Below, in pieces: positions 16,025 to 25,007 of a stretch of DNA of 64,000 bases. Location of the stretch: assembly GCF_035917235.1 (NCBI RefSeq), contig NZ_CP108423.1:4555501-4619500 (forward strand). The letters run 5' to 3'. This stretch comes from Streptomyces sp. NBC_01294. GTDB lineage: Bacteria; Actinomycetota; Actinomycetes; Streptomycetales; Streptomycetaceae. Below the pieces are notes generated by a model. The model had not been told where the DNA came from and ran no database searches. It saw only the letters and a list, made by a program, of their open reading frames with translations. The position numbers and the translations under genes are program-made. How positions within the stretch are numbered: the stretch's first letter is position 1; every line of letters begins with the position of its first letter.

Positions 16025-17041
16025 TCAGGCCCCGGCCGGTGCGTAGCGTTCGGCACCATCCTCCACCGTGACGCGCAGCGGGGCGAGGAGGCGGTCAGGC
16101 CCGAACAGCAGGGCCGCGGCCACGGACTTGGCGAGCGCGACCTCGTCGTGTCCGCGCAACTGCGCCTGCTGCGCGGGTGGCAGGGACGGGTGGACCACCG
16201 CCCGGACGGCGGCGGCGGGCAGCACCAGGTCCAGCAGGTAGCGGATCCGGTCCGCGTGGTAGTCGGAGGTGACGACGGTGACCCGGCCGGTGCCGGGCCG
16301 GCGGGCGAGCTCCCGCAGGAACAGGACGTCGTCGGAGCTGTGGCGGGTCTCCAGACAGTCGGCGAACTCGCCCGGGCCCATGCCCTGGGACCGCAGCCAG
16401 CGTGCGCAGTGCCGCCAGTGCGGCACGTCGGTGGTGTTGAACTGGGCGCCGAAGCCCCCGGTCAGCACGAGCCGGGCGCCGGGGGTGGAGCGTACGAGGT
16501 CCAGGGCCGTGCGGGAGCGGTCCCGGGCCATCACGCTGAGTTCGCCGTGTTCGTCGTTGGGCGCGGCCAGTACGGCGACCAGCCCGCCCGCACCGGCCGG
16601 TCCGGCACCGGCCGGTACGGCCCCGTTCGCGGCGCGGCCGCCGCCCGCGGCCGGACCGCCGTCCGGGCCGGGCGGCGCCGCCGCCGCCGCGAGACGGTCG
16701 AGGTAGGCCCGCAGGCCCGCACCGCGCGCCGCACCGCGGAACGCGGCCAGCGCGGGCCAGTCGCCCTCCATCCGTACCCGGCCGGACATGACCAGGCCGG
16801 TGCCGAGCGTGGTGCCCGACGCCGCGTCGCGCAGTGCGTCGTAGGGGACTTCCAGGCGCACGTCGGCCGCCGGCACGTCGCCGTGCCAGCGGCCGACCGC
16901 GTCCGAGGTACCGAGGACCAGGCCGGAGCAGGTGCGCCCGCCGTCCGGGCCCTCCGCCACGATCTGGACGCTCAGTGCCCGGTCGGATCGGCCGGGCGCC
17001 GTCTTCGGCAGGTGGTCGAGGGCGGCGGTGAAGAGGTCCAT
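16025..17041 (-). CDS. SCP2-like/YdcF (DUF218) fusion protein
   Basis: 338 residues in two parts. The first 110 resemble an SCP2-type lipid/sterol-carrier fold (RVRMEGDWPALAAF). After a 40-residue Gly-Ala-Pro linker, a YdcF/SanA-like DUF218 domain follows: TGGFGAQFNTTDVPHW, a CLETRHSSDDV segment and VTSDYHADRIRYLL. DUF218 proteins are linked to envelope metabolism; the actual reaction is unknown. No signal peptide or membrane helix is visible, unlike most YdcF/SanA proteins. It sits between the HAD phosphatase and epimerase genes. Confidence 0.65.
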   Translation of the reverse strand: MDLFTAALDHLPKTAPGRSDRALSVQIVAEGPDGGRTCSGLVLGTSDAVGRWHGDVPAADVRLEVPYDALRDAASGTTLGTGLVMSGRVRMEGDWPALAAFRGAARGAGLRAYLDRLAAAAAPPGPDGGPAAGGGRAANGAVPAGAGPAGAGGLVAVLAAPNDEHGELSVMARDRSRTALDLVRSTPGARLVLTGGFGAQFNTTDVPHWRHCARWLRSQGMGPGEFADCLETRHSSDDVLFLRELARRPGTGRVTVVTSDYHADRIRYLLDLVLPAAAVRAVVHPSLPPAQQAQLRGHDEVALAKSVAAALLFGPDRLLAPLRVTVEDGAERYAPAGA

Positions 17042-17068
17042 GGCACCTTCGGATCGGCGGATGGGTGG

Positions 17069-17127
17069 GGATCGGTGGGATCGGTGGGATCGGTGGGATG
17101 GGTGGGATGGGTGGGATCAGTGGGAAC
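17069..17127. repeat. GGGATCGGTG-type tandem repeat
   Basis: Six or so imperfect 10-base units (GGGATCGGTG and GGGATGGGTG) lie between the epimerase gene and the YdcF-like fusion gene. It is simple-sequence DNA in a 120-base gap; read on the minus strand it would give Ile-Pro-Pro repeats, but I see no gene. Confidence 0.7.
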
Positions 17128-17163
17128 GGCGGTACCGGCAGTACCGGCGGTACCGGGGTGTGA

Positions 17164-17988
17164 TCAGGCCTCGGTGGCGAAACGACGGTAGTGCAGCACC
17201 GTCTGCTCCAGGTCCGAGGAGCGGAACTCGGGCCGCCAGCCCAGCTTCTCCCACCCGTCGCCCTTGGCGACCAGGTCGGTCTTGGTCTCGCCCTTGCGCA
17301 TCGGGAGGTACTCGATGCCGGCCTTGGACCCGGTGACCTCCAGGACCATCTGCGCCACCTCGTTGACCGTGAAGGCGACGCCGGTGCCACCGTCGAACAC
17401 CTCGCAGTCGCCGAACTGCAGCGCGTCGGCGAGCATCCGGCCCAGGTCGGCCGAGTAGACGAGGTCGACGGTCTGGGTGCCGTCGCCCCACACCGGGATG
17501 GCCTCGCCGCGCCACGCCTTCAGGGCGAAGGTGGGCAGGATCTTCTGGACGCCGTAGTGCTTCTGGCCGGGGCCGAAGGCGTTGAACGCCCGGACGTGGC
17601 TGACCGGCACCTGGAAGTTCTCGTGCCAGGCGTACGACAGGTTCTGCGCGCACTGCTTGGTCGTCTGGTACACGTTCTTCCACACCTGGGGCATGGTGAT
17701 CCCGACGAACCGGGCCTCGTTCTTGCGGCAGGCCTCCAGCACCCGGTAGGTGCCCTTGACGTTGACGTCGATGGCCGTCTCCACCATGTCGAACAGCTCG
17801 TCGGTGCCGAGCACGCCCGCGAGGTGGATGACCCCGTCCACGTCCTTGAGCGCGGTCTCCAGCTTGTCCTCGAGGATGTCGATGCCGGAGGCCCGGTCGA
17901 TGGCTAAGGCCTCGTGCCCGTTCTCCCGCAGGTACTCGACCGCGTAACGGCCGATGAATCCATCTCCACCAGTAACGGCAATACGCAT
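17164..17988 (-). CDS. NAD-dependent epimerase/dehydratase (extended SDR)
   Basis: 274 residues. The Rossmann motif TGGDGFIG is at the N-terminus, HLAGVLGTDELF follows near residue 58, and the catalytic YxxxK is YQTTKQ (near 109-114). It is an extended SDR of the UDP-sugar 4-epimerase/dehydratase type. It is the first gene of the minus-strand sugar operon. It is divergent from the MFS gene at 18198, sharing a 209-base intergenic region. The substrate is probably a nucleotide sugar. Confidence 0.88.
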   Translation of the reverse strand: MRIAVTGGDGFIGRYAVEYLRENGHEALAIDRASGIDILEDKLETALKDVDGVIHLAGVLGTDELFDMVETAIDVNVKGTYRVLEACRKNEARFVGITMPQVWKNVYQTTKQCAQNLSYAWHENFQVPVSHVRAFNAFGPGQKHYGVQKILPTFALKAWRGEAIPVWGDGTQTVDLVYSADLGRMLADALQFGDCEVFDGGTGVAFTVNEVAQMVLEVTGSKAGIEYLPMRKGETKTDLVAKGDGWEKLGWRPEFRSSDLEQTVLHYRRFATEA

Positions 17989-18197
17989 GAGGTTACTCCC
18001 CGTTCATGATTGCAGAGGCAATGATGAGCTGTACCTGATGTGAACGTAGGAGATTTCTCCGGTCTGCCGCCAGACCCCCTGGATGAATATCTGTGTGAGC
18101 CGCGCCACTTCTCATGGGCGGTTCCGGCTGTGATATTTGTGAGCGCGCTCCACGGTGCATCGAAGCGGAATCCATACATGGCAGAAGAGGTGGTTCG

Positions 18198-19361
18198 GTG
18201 AAGAAAATGAATGCAGTGATTCGGCCGGAGAAGGCGAGTTTGAGACACGCTCCGGGATTTGGTGCCGCGCTGGCCGCGTTCTTCCTCATCGGGATCTCGC
18301 AGTCCAGTACAGGGCCCTTGTTGCCGCTCTTCGAGGACCGCTTCGGGGCAGGGGCGGGCGGCGCCTCCCTGCTCATCACGTCCTACTTCGCCGGGGCCCT
18401 GGCCGCCATGGTGCTCACGTCGGCTGTCCGCCTGCCGGAAAGCAGGATCATTCTGCCGAGCGTGCTCGTATATGCGCTCGGCAGCGCCGGAATCTTTTTC
18501 TCGTCGGAATTATGGATCGCGGCCGCTTCCTGCCTCCTCTCGGGATGTGGTGCGGGCGCCCTCATCCTGGCCGTGAACAGCATATTTGCACGACAGGACG
18601 ACGGCGTTTCACTTGTGAACCTGGTGAACGGATTGTTCGCGGCCGGCACCATCGCCGGACCCCTGGTGGCGAGCGTCTCGATCCCGCAGGGACGCCCCTA
18701 CGGTTTCCTCGTCGCGGCCGCGGGCGCGCTGCTGTGCCTGCGCGTCGGAAAGGTGGCCGCGTTCCGTGCCCCGACCGTGGAGGAGGACACGCCGGGCGCC
18801 GCCGCCCAGCCCCGGTCCGCCCAGCCCCGGTCCGTGCGGACCTTCGCGGGGTTCTTCCTTCTCTACGGGCTCTACGGGGGGATCGAGACCGGGATCGCCA
18901 GCTGGGCGGCGAAACACATCGTGGACACCGGCTTCTCGGAGCCGGCCTCGGCCCGGGTCCTCGCCGCGTTCTGGGCGGGCACCACCCTGACCAAGTTCCT
19001 GATGTTCCCGCTGGCGTCCCGGGTGTCGGCGTCCGTCGTGGTGCCCCTCGGACTGCTGGGCACGGCCGGCGGGCTGCTGCTCGCGACCGTTCCGGGGGCG
19101 ACCGTGATCGGCTACGCGGTGGCCGGGCTGGCGCTCGGGCCGGTGTTCCCCACGGGCCTGGCGTGGATCGCGGAGGCGGGCGGGGGCCGGCGTGTCACCG
19201 GAATCGCCGCATCGTCCTCGATGGTCGGCAGCATCGTCTTCCCGGCGGCCATCGGATGGCTGGTCGCGGTCCAAGGGCCGGGGCCGGTCCCGCTGGCGGT
19301 CGCCGGCATCTCGCTCGCCGCGGCGCTCGCCGCACGCTGGACGGCGGTGTCGTCGAGGTGA
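18198..19361 (+). CDS. MFS transporter
   Basis: 387 residues with about twelve membrane helices, beginning GFGAALAAFFLIGISQ. The central cytoplasmic loop has a PRSAQPRS duplication. It is probably a small-molecule or sugar exporter paired with the divergent sugar operon. GTG at 18198 follows AGAGGT at a good distance; ATG at 18207 is an alternative. The first 500 bases and the upstream gap carry more A/T and rarer codons (ATA, AAA, TTG) than neighbouring genes, suggesting different ancestry. Confidence 0.85.
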   Translation: MKKMNAVIRPEKASLRHAPGFGAALAAFFLIGISQSSTGPLLPLFEDRFGAGAGGASLLITSYFAGALAAMVLTSAVRLPESRIILPSVLVYALGSAGIFFSSELWIAAASCLLSGCGAGALILAVNSIFARQDDGVSLVNLVNGLFAAGTIAGPLVASVSIPQGRPYGFLVAAAGALLCLRVGKVAAFRAPTVEEDTPGAAAQPRSAQPRSVRTFAGFFLLYGLYGGIETGIASWAAKHIVDTGFSEPASARVLAAFWAGTTLTKFLMFPLASRVSASVVVPLGLLGTAGGLLLATVPGATVIGYAVAGLALGPVFPTGLAWIAEAGGGRRVTGIAASSSMVGSIVFPAAIGWLVAVQGPGPVPLAVAGISLAAALAARWTAVSSR

Positions 19362-20071
19362 GGGACGGGCGGGGCCCGGTCGGGGGGTGGGTCAGGGTTC
19401 TCTGCGCGGTCCGGCGGCCGGACACTGCGTGCGGCTCGCCGGTGGTCGCTGTCCGCAGTCGGTCCGGTGGGTTCGGCCTGCGGCCGCGGGGGTTCCCCTG
19501 CGCTGGACGGTGGTCGGCATTCGGGTTCTCCAAAGCGGTTCGGATCGCCGTCGGTCCGGACGGGTCGTCGTGACCGACCCGTCCAGAGTGGCCGACAACA
19601 CCCCGTCACATCAACCCCGTTCTGAGGGATCCTCGAAGGCCTGTCGAGACCTGATCCGGCCCATCCCGCGCACCTCCGAAAAACCTCCAGTGCACCACCG
19701 CGTGGCCGGACACTGTGCGGCGCACACGTGGCCGCCCAGGTGACCGGAACGGGCGGAGGTTGGTTTCCCGACATTCCCCCGGGGCGCTCCGCATTGAATC
19801 GGCCAACTGGGGCGATTATTTGCCAGATTGGAGTCGGCCGGCACCTGGCGTTCCCTCAGTACGTTTGTGCAGTATCGGTTCCGGCCGACCGCCGCCGGTG
19901 GCCGACATTGCACCCTTGCCACCTGACGTGGTCCTCAAGATCGTTGCTAGAGTCCGAAATTGACCACCTTGCTCAAGGCGGTGCGCCCGGCTTGATCTAG
20001 GGTATGCAGTTGTCCGCCCTCCCTGATGATCTCAGGCGATCGCGGACGTGCAACGGGAAAGGTAGTACTCC
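19362..20071 (+). other. 710-base region without a supported gene; upstream region of the phosphonate cluster
   Basis: No reading frame here has convincing protein-like composition; the frames that stay open are opposite-strand shadows. Near the right end the DNA is less GC-rich and holds the near palindrome CCTTGCTCAAGG (19967-19978), TTGACC at 19960 and TAGGGT at 19998. This probably carries the promoter for the nucleotidyltransferase-PqqD-SARP operon. I could not find clean heptamer repeats for SARP binding. Confidence 0.5.
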
Positions 20072-20854
20072 ATGACGTATGACGTATCCGGGGTAATCGC
20101 CGAGCTCAGTAGCCGATCGCTCCTTCCACCCCATTACGACACCGTGTTCGCGAGCGGATCCCTCATCCGGGGCTGGGGCAACCCCACCAGCGACCTGGAT
20201 GTCCACGTGGTCACCCGGGACCCGTGGACCAGCGGGATCGACGAGACCAACCACGTCGCGCTGGAGCCGAACACCCTCCAGTACGAGCAGATCTTCGTCG
20301 ACGGCCGCCGCTGGGACATCGAGTACTGGACCGCCGGCCAGGTCGAGCAGGTCCTCTCGAAGATCACGAACGAGCAGTTCGGCGACGACCAGGGCACCTG
20401 GCGCACCCTCAGCTACCACGAGATCGCGCTGCTGGAACGCTTCCCCTACGCGGCCGCCGCGGACTCCGGCGGCTGGCTGGAATCCATCCGCACCCGGCTC
20501 GCGGACTCCGCCCACCGGTCCGTCCTGATCGTGAACTCCCTCAAGCAGGCCGACGGTTACACCGAGGACACGGCCGGTCAGATCGCCCGCGGCGACCTGT
20601 ACAGCGCGGTCATCGCCTCGCGCAACGCCTTCAACCACGCGGTGGACGCGCTGACCGCGAGCCAGGGCCAGTTCGGCAGCCTGTGGCCGAAGTGGCGAGC
20701 CCGCCGGATGCAGATCGTCGACCCCGCACTGCTCTCCTTCGAGGAGTACTGGGCCATCGAGACGATGCGCTCCTTCGACCCCGACAACCCGCAGAAGTGG
20801 ATCGAGCAGACCGTCGGCGTCTGCCAGCGCATCTCGATGGAGGTGTCGGTCTGA
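20072..20854 (+). CDS. Nucleotidyltransferase-fold protein (Pol beta superfamily) of unknown role
   Basis: 260 residues. The minimal nucleotidyltransferase signature is seen as GSLIRGWGNPTSDLDVHVV (near 29-47): Gly-Ser, then paired acidic residues Asp-x-Asp, with a possible third acidic residue in RRWDIEYW. The rest is helical and resembles no family I can name. It could adenylylate a substrate or be a regulator. It is the first gene of the plus operon and overlaps the PqqD-like gene by ATGA, so the two are probably made together. In the fosfazinomycin literature I recall no assigned role. Confidence 0.7.
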   Translation: MTYDVSGVIAELSSRSLLPPHYDTVFASGSLIRGWGNPTSDLDVHVVTRDPWTSGIDETNHVALEPNTLQYEQIFVDGRRWDIEYWTAGQVEQVLSKITNEQFGDDQGTWRTLSYHEIALLERFPYAAAADSGGWLESIRTRLADSAHRSVLIVNSLKQADGYTEDTAGQIARGDLYSAVIASRNAFNHAVDALTASQGQFGSLWPKWRARRMQIVDPALLSFEEYWAIETMRSFDPDNPQKWIEQTVGVCQRISMEVSV

Positions 20855-21174
20855 TGGCGCCCGAGGACAACGCGGCCCCCGTCGTGGTCGGTCCGGCATC
20901 CGTCGCCTCCCTCCCCCTGAACGTCAAGATCCGCAACCACCGCGGCACGACGGTCGTCGGCGGGTACCGGCATTTCTTCGAGCTGACCGACTCCGCCGCC
21001 CACATCTGGCGCCAGATCGACGGAATCCGGACAGTGGACGATATTGCGACGCTCATCGCCCTGGAATACGACATCGATCGTGAAAGCGTCGTGGAGGACA
21101 TCATCGAGCTCTTCTCCGAACTCGCCGCACATGATGTCGTGAAGATCTCCGAGAGTAGTTCTCGGCTCCAGTGA
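20854..21174 (+). CDS. PqqD-like protein, candidate RiPP recognition element
   Basis: 106 residues. From residue 20 it reads as a PqqD fold: a beta-hairpin (NVKIRNHRGTTVVGG, then HFFELTDSAAHIW), then helices with the motif IDGIRTVDDIATLIALEYD and a final helix-strand EDIIELFSELAAHDVVKI. PqqD-like domains bind leader peptides of ribosomal peptides (RREs). The ATG overlaps the upstream stop. A precursor-like peptide gene (45624-45692) and an asparagine synthetase homologue lie at the other end of the same cluster, as a lasso-type set would. Peptide binding is inferred from fold. Confidence 0.75.
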   Translation: MAPEDNAAPVVVGPASVASLPLNVKIRNHRGTTVVGGYRHFFELTDSAAHIWRQIDGIRTVDDIATLIALEYDIDRESVVEDIIELFSELAAHDVVKISESSSRLQ

Positions 21175-21237
21175 CGCACGGGAACGAGCGGGGGCTCTGA
21201 TTTCACGTGTGTCCGGTTCGACAACCGGGGGAAATGC

Positions 21238-23202
21238 ATGCTGGACGATCTCCAGTTCGGCGTTTTCGGTCCGCTGACCATATGGCGGAACGGACGTGCC
21301 GTCGAAATACCACAGGCCAAACACAGGGTCCTGGTGGCCGCTCTGCTCCTGCGCGCCAACCGCGCGGTGACATCCGAAGAACTCATGCAGCAGCTGTGGG
21401 GCAACGACCCGCCGCCGACCGCACGCAAGACGCTCCAGGGCTACATCGCGCGGCTGCGCAAGGTGCTCGGCGCGGAGGTCGTCGTCAGCCGTGCCTCCGG
21501 CTACGCCATCGTCACCGACGGTGACCGGCTCGACCTCGACCGCTTCAACCACGCGTTACGGCAGGCCGAAACCGTCGACGATCCGGCCGAGCGCGCCCGC
21601 CTGTTCCGCTCGGCGATGGACGAGGCCGGCGGCACCCCGCTCGTCGACGTTCCCTCCGAGTACCTCCGGCAGGGCGACGGAGCCGCCCTGGTGGAGCGCT
21701 GGCTCAACGCCACGGAGAACTGGGCCGACGCCGAGATGGCGGTCGGGCGGCACGCCGAGGTCCTGCCCCGGCTGCGGGCGCTGGTGTCCGAGCACCCCTT
21801 CCGCGAGAGTGCCTGGAGCCGCCTGATGAAGGCGCTCTACCAGGCCGGGAGGCAGGCGGAGGCGCTCGGCACCTACCAGGAGGCGCGCCGCGTCCTCGCC
21901 GACGAGCTCGGCGTGGACCCGGGCCAGGAACTGCGCGCGGCACACCGGCAGATCCTCGCCGGACCCGCCGCGGACGAGGGGGGATGGGAGCCGGAGCCCT
22001 CGGCCCTGCCGGTCCGCCGCCCCGTCACTCCCTTCACCCTCCCGCCGCGCCTCGCCGAGTTCGCCCGCCCGGACATCGAGTCCCGGCTGATCCGGCGGCT
22101 GCTGTACACACCGCCGGAGGGGGCGGCGGTCCGGGACTGCGATCCGCCGCGCACCCTCGCGCTGTACGGGGAAGCGGGCGTCGGCAAGACCACCATGGCC
22201 GTCCGGGTGGCGCACGCCGTCAGTTCCGCCTTCCCCGACGGGCAGCTGTTCGTGGAGCTCCAGGGCGAGCACGGACCGCGGCCGGCGCACGACGTCCTCG
22301 GCGAGCTGGTGCGCGCCCTGGGGGTCAGCCCCGCGGCCGTGCCGTCCGGGACCGGTGAACTCACCGCGCTCTACCGGGGCCTGCTCTCCCAGCGCCGGGC
22401 CCTGATCGTCCTCGACGGCGCCCGCGACGAGGCCCAGGTGGAGCCCCTGCTGCCCGCGTCCCCGACCTGCGCCGCCCTGGTCACCAGTCTGGAGATGCTG
22501 TCCACGCTCGGCGGCATCAGCCACACCCGGCTGGGCCTGCTCTCCGCCGAGGAGGCCCGGGACATCCTGGGCCGGATCATCGGCGCGGACCGGCTCGCGG
22601 CCGAACCGCAGGCCGCCGCCGACCTGGTGGAGTACTGCGGCCGGCTCCCGCTGGCCATCCGCATCGTCGGGGCCCGGCTGCTGGAGCGCCCGCACTGGCA
22701 GGTCCGCCACCTCGCCGCACGGATGTCCTCGACCCGGCGCAGGCTGGACGAGCTCCAGGTGGGCAACCTCAGCGTCCGGGCCAGTCTCGCGGTCGGCCAG
22801 GCCGCGCTCGGCGACGCCGAGCGCCGTGCCTTCCGCCTGCTGAGCCTGCTGGAGATGGACTCGTTCCCCGTGCACGTCGCGGCGGCCGCCCTCGGCCTGC
22901 CGCAGGACAGCACGGAGGAGCTGCTGGAGCGGCTGACCGCGCAGCACCTGCTGGAGGCCGACTTCATCGAGGCCAGCGGCGTGCGGTTCGCCTACCACCC
23001 CCTGGTACGGCTCTACGCCCGCGAGCTCACCTTCGACGTGGACTCGGCGCAGGCCCGGCACGCGGCGGTGCAGAGCGCTCTCGCGGCCTGGTATGCGGCC
23101 CCGCCGCGGCCGGCCACCGCACGGCACACCACCGGTCCCGGGGCCGGCGGGATAGCACACGGCGAGCCCGCCGCGCCCACGGTGCTCACCTTCACCGGCT
23201 GA
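21238..23202 (+). CDS. SARP-family transcriptional activator with NB-ARC domain
   Basis: 654 residues. An OmpR-like winged helix (about 1-95: QFGVFGPLTIWRNG, QLWGNDPPPTARKTLQGYIARLRKVLG) is followed by a bacterial transcriptional activation domain (about 97-245, ending DELGVDPGQELRAAHRQIL) and a P-loop NB-ARC domain (GEAGVGKTT near 312) with a C-terminal helical half. This is the medium-large SARP type that activates Streptomyces biosynthetic operons. It sits inside the plus operon, 73 bases before fzmR, so it probably controls both convergent fzm operons. The C-terminal 35 residues are low complexity. Confidence 0.9.
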   Translation: MLDDLQFGVFGPLTIWRNGRAVEIPQAKHRVLVAALLLRANRAVTSEELMQQLWGNDPPPTARKTLQGYIARLRKVLGAEVVVSRASGYAIVTDGDRLDLDRFNHALRQAETVDDPAERARLFRSAMDEAGGTPLVDVPSEYLRQGDGAALVERWLNATENWADAEMAVGRHAEVLPRLRALVSEHPFRESAWSRLMKALYQAGRQAEALGTYQEARRVLADELGVDPGQELRAAHRQILAGPAADEGGWEPEPSALPVRRPVTPFTLPPRLAEFARPDIESRLIRRLLYTPPEGAAVRDCDPPRTLALYGEAGVGKTTMAVRVAHAVSSAFPDGQLFVELQGEHGPRPAHDVLGELVRALGVSPAAVPSGTGELTALYRGLLSQRRALIVLDGARDEAQVEPLLPASPTCAALVTSLEMLSTLGGISHTRLGLLSAEEARDILGRIIGADRLAAEPQAAADLVEYCGRLPLAIRIVGARLLERPHWQVRHLAARMSSTRRRLDELQVGNLSVRASLAVGQAALGDAERRAFRLLSLLEMDSFPVHVAAAALGLPQDSTEELLERLTAQHLLEADFIEASGVRFAYHPLVRLYARELTFDVDSAQARHAAVQSALAAWYAAPPRPATARHTTGPGAGGIAHGEPAAPTVLTFTG

Positions 23203-23275
23203 GCGCCGCGCCGCGATCCGGTCGTAAGGCCCCCCACACGGTGCGTCCCGGCGCCCGACCGAGAACCAAGGAGAA

Positions 23276-24589
23276 GTGTCGTTGATCGAACGCTATTCAT
23301 GTCCGGAGATGGCCGAACTCTGGACGGACGAACGCAAGTACGCGACCTGGGCCAGGGTCGAGGTCCTGGCGAGCACCGCCCAGGCGGAGCTCGGCGTGGT
23401 GGACCGGACCGCGCTGGAGGACATCCGCAACGCCCCGGTCCCGTCCGTGTCCCGGGTGCGCGAGCTCGAACTCACCCGTGACCACGAGATCCTCGCCTTC
23501 CTCGCCGCCTACACCGAGACCATGCCCGCGGCCTCCGCGCGCTGGGTGCACCACGGGATGACGAGCTACGACGTGGTGGACACCGCCCTCGGGTTCACCC
23601 TGGCCCGCTCGTGTGACCTCGTACTGAACGCCGCCCGAACGTTCCTGGAACTGCTCACGGCGCGCGCGCTCGAACACTGGGACACCGTGTGCGTCGCCCG
23701 CACCCACGGCGTCCACGCCGAGCCCACCACATTCGGCCAGAAACTGGCCGTGCACGCCTTCGCCATGCACCGCGGGGTCGAACGCCTCACCGCGGCCCGC
23801 GCCGCGGTCGCGGTCGGCACCCTCTCCGGGCCCGTCGGCACCTACGCGCACATCTCCCCGTACGTGGAGGAGTTCGTCTGCGGGGAACTGGGCCTGGGCA
23901 TCGAGGACATGCCCACCCAGGTCGTCGCCCGCGACCGGCACGCCGAGCTGCTCTCGGCGCTGGCGGTGACGGGCGCGGTGGTCGAGCAGTTCGCCCTGGA
24001 GATGCGGATGCTCCAGCGCACCGAGGTGGGCGAGGTGGACGAGCCGCGGACCAGCGCCTACCAGGGTTCCAGCGCGATGCCCCACAAGCGCAACCCGACG
24101 ACGAGCGAGCGGCTGTGCGGCCTCGCCCGGATCCTGCGGTCGAACGCGGGCGCCGGCTACGAGAACGTCGCCCTGTGGCACGAGCGGGACCTCGCGCACT
24201 CCTCCGTCGAGCGCATCGTCCTGCCCGACAGCCTGACCGTCGCCCACTACCAGCTGGTGTCGGCCGCGGGTCTGCTCTCGGGGCTGCGGGTCTTCCCGGA
24301 GCGGATGGCCCGCAACATCGACGCCACCCGCGGCCTCGTCTACAGCTCGGAGGTCTTCGTGGACCTCGTCGCCCGGGGCCGGGACCAGGAGGAGGCCTAC
24401 CGGCTGGTGCAGGCCGCCGCCACCGAGGCCTGGGAGACCGGATCGACCCTCGCCGCAGGGCTCGCGGCCCGCGGCGTCGAGGTGTCCGCGGACCAGCTGG
24501 ACCCCCGGCGGTTCCTCGGCAACCGCGACCATCTGAAGGCCCGGCTGAGCCGGCTGAGCAAGGAGTTGCAGAGCCATGTGGAAGTGTGA
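23276..24589 (+). CDS. fzmR: Adenylosuccinate lyase homologue, N-acetylhydrazinosuccinate lyase (FzmR)
   Basis: 437 residues of the fumarase/aspartase superfamily, closest to adenylosuccinate lyase: RYSCPEMAELWTDERKYATWARVE at the start, HHGMTSYDVVDT, ARTHGVHAEPTTFG, and the signature SSAMPHKRNP near residues 263-272. From published work recalled for fosfazinomycin, FzmR eliminates acetylhydrazine from N-acetylhydrazinosuccinate, releasing fumarate. The GTG start follows AAGGAGA. It overlaps fzmQ by 14 bases. It could be mistaken for purB, but lies inside a hydrazine-forming gene set. Confidence 0.9.
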   Translation: MSLIERYSCPEMAELWTDERKYATWARVEVLASTAQAELGVVDRTALEDIRNAPVPSVSRVRELELTRDHEILAFLAAYTETMPAASARWVHHGMTSYDVVDTALGFTLARSCDLVLNAARTFLELLTARALEHWDTVCVARTHGVHAEPTTFGQKLAVHAFAMHRGVERLTAARAAVAVGTLSGPVGTYAHISPYVEEFVCGELGLGIEDMPTQVVARDRHAELLSALAVTGAVVEQFALEMRMLQRTEVGEVDEPRTSAYQGSSAMPHKRNPTTSERLCGLARILRSNAGAGYENVALWHERDLAHSSVERIVLPDSLTVAHYQLVSAAGLLSGLRVFPERMARNIDATRGLVYSSEVFVDLVARGRDQEEAYRLVQAAATEAWETGSTLAAGLAARGVEVSADQLDPRRFLGNRDHLKARLSRLSKELQSHVEV

Positions 24590-24980
24590 ACCCGTCGTCG
24601 GCGCCGGCCTGGACGTGGCGGAGGTCGCCGCCCTCTACCGGGCGTCCACCCTGGCCGAACGCCGCCCGGTGGACGACGCGGAACGGTTCGCCCGGATGCT
24701 CGCCGGAGCCAACCTGGTGATCGCCGCCCGCCTGGACGGACGGCTGATCGGCATCGCCCGGTCGATCACCGACGGGGCGTACGTCACCTACCTCAGCGAC
24801 ATCGCGGTCGACGCCGAGTTCCAGCGCCGGGGCGTGGGACGCGACCTGATCCGGGCCACCCGCGAGGCCGCGCCGCGGGCCAAGCTCGTGCTCCTCTCCG
24901 CCCCCGCCGCGGTCGACTACTACCCCCACATCGGCTTCACCCGTCACGAGTCCGCCTGGACGCGCGATGCGCTCGGGTGA
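24576..24980 (+). CDS. fzmQ: GNAT acetyltransferase, hydrazinosuccinate N-acetyltransferase (FzmQ)
   Basis: 134 residues of GNAT fold, with motif A as SDIAVDAEFQRRGVGRDLI near 78-96 and a C-terminal SAPAAVDYYPHIGF. FzmQ is reported to acetylate hydrazinosuccinate before FzmR splits it. Overlap with fzmR supports their sequential action. The gene lies 27 bases before fzmP. Confidence 0.88.
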   Translation: MWKCEPVVGAGLDVAEVAALYRASTLAERRPVDDAERFARMLAGANLVIAARLDGRLIGIARSITDGAYVTYLSDIAVDAEFQRRGVGRDLIRATREAAPRAKLVLLSAPAAVDYYPHIGFTRHESAWTRDALG

Positions 24981-25007
24981 GCCGGCCCTCCGGAAGAGGT
25001 GACCGCG

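Noticed and set aside
19112..19774. Minus-strand open frames between the MFS and nucleotidyltransferase genes
   Set aside because: They are Pro/Arg-rich shadows with poor ribosome sites and partly overlap the MFS gene.
23276..24589. Housekeeping purB (adenylosuccinate lyase)
   Set aside because: It overlaps an acetyltransferase gene and lies inside a hydrazine-forming operon, where FzmR is expected.
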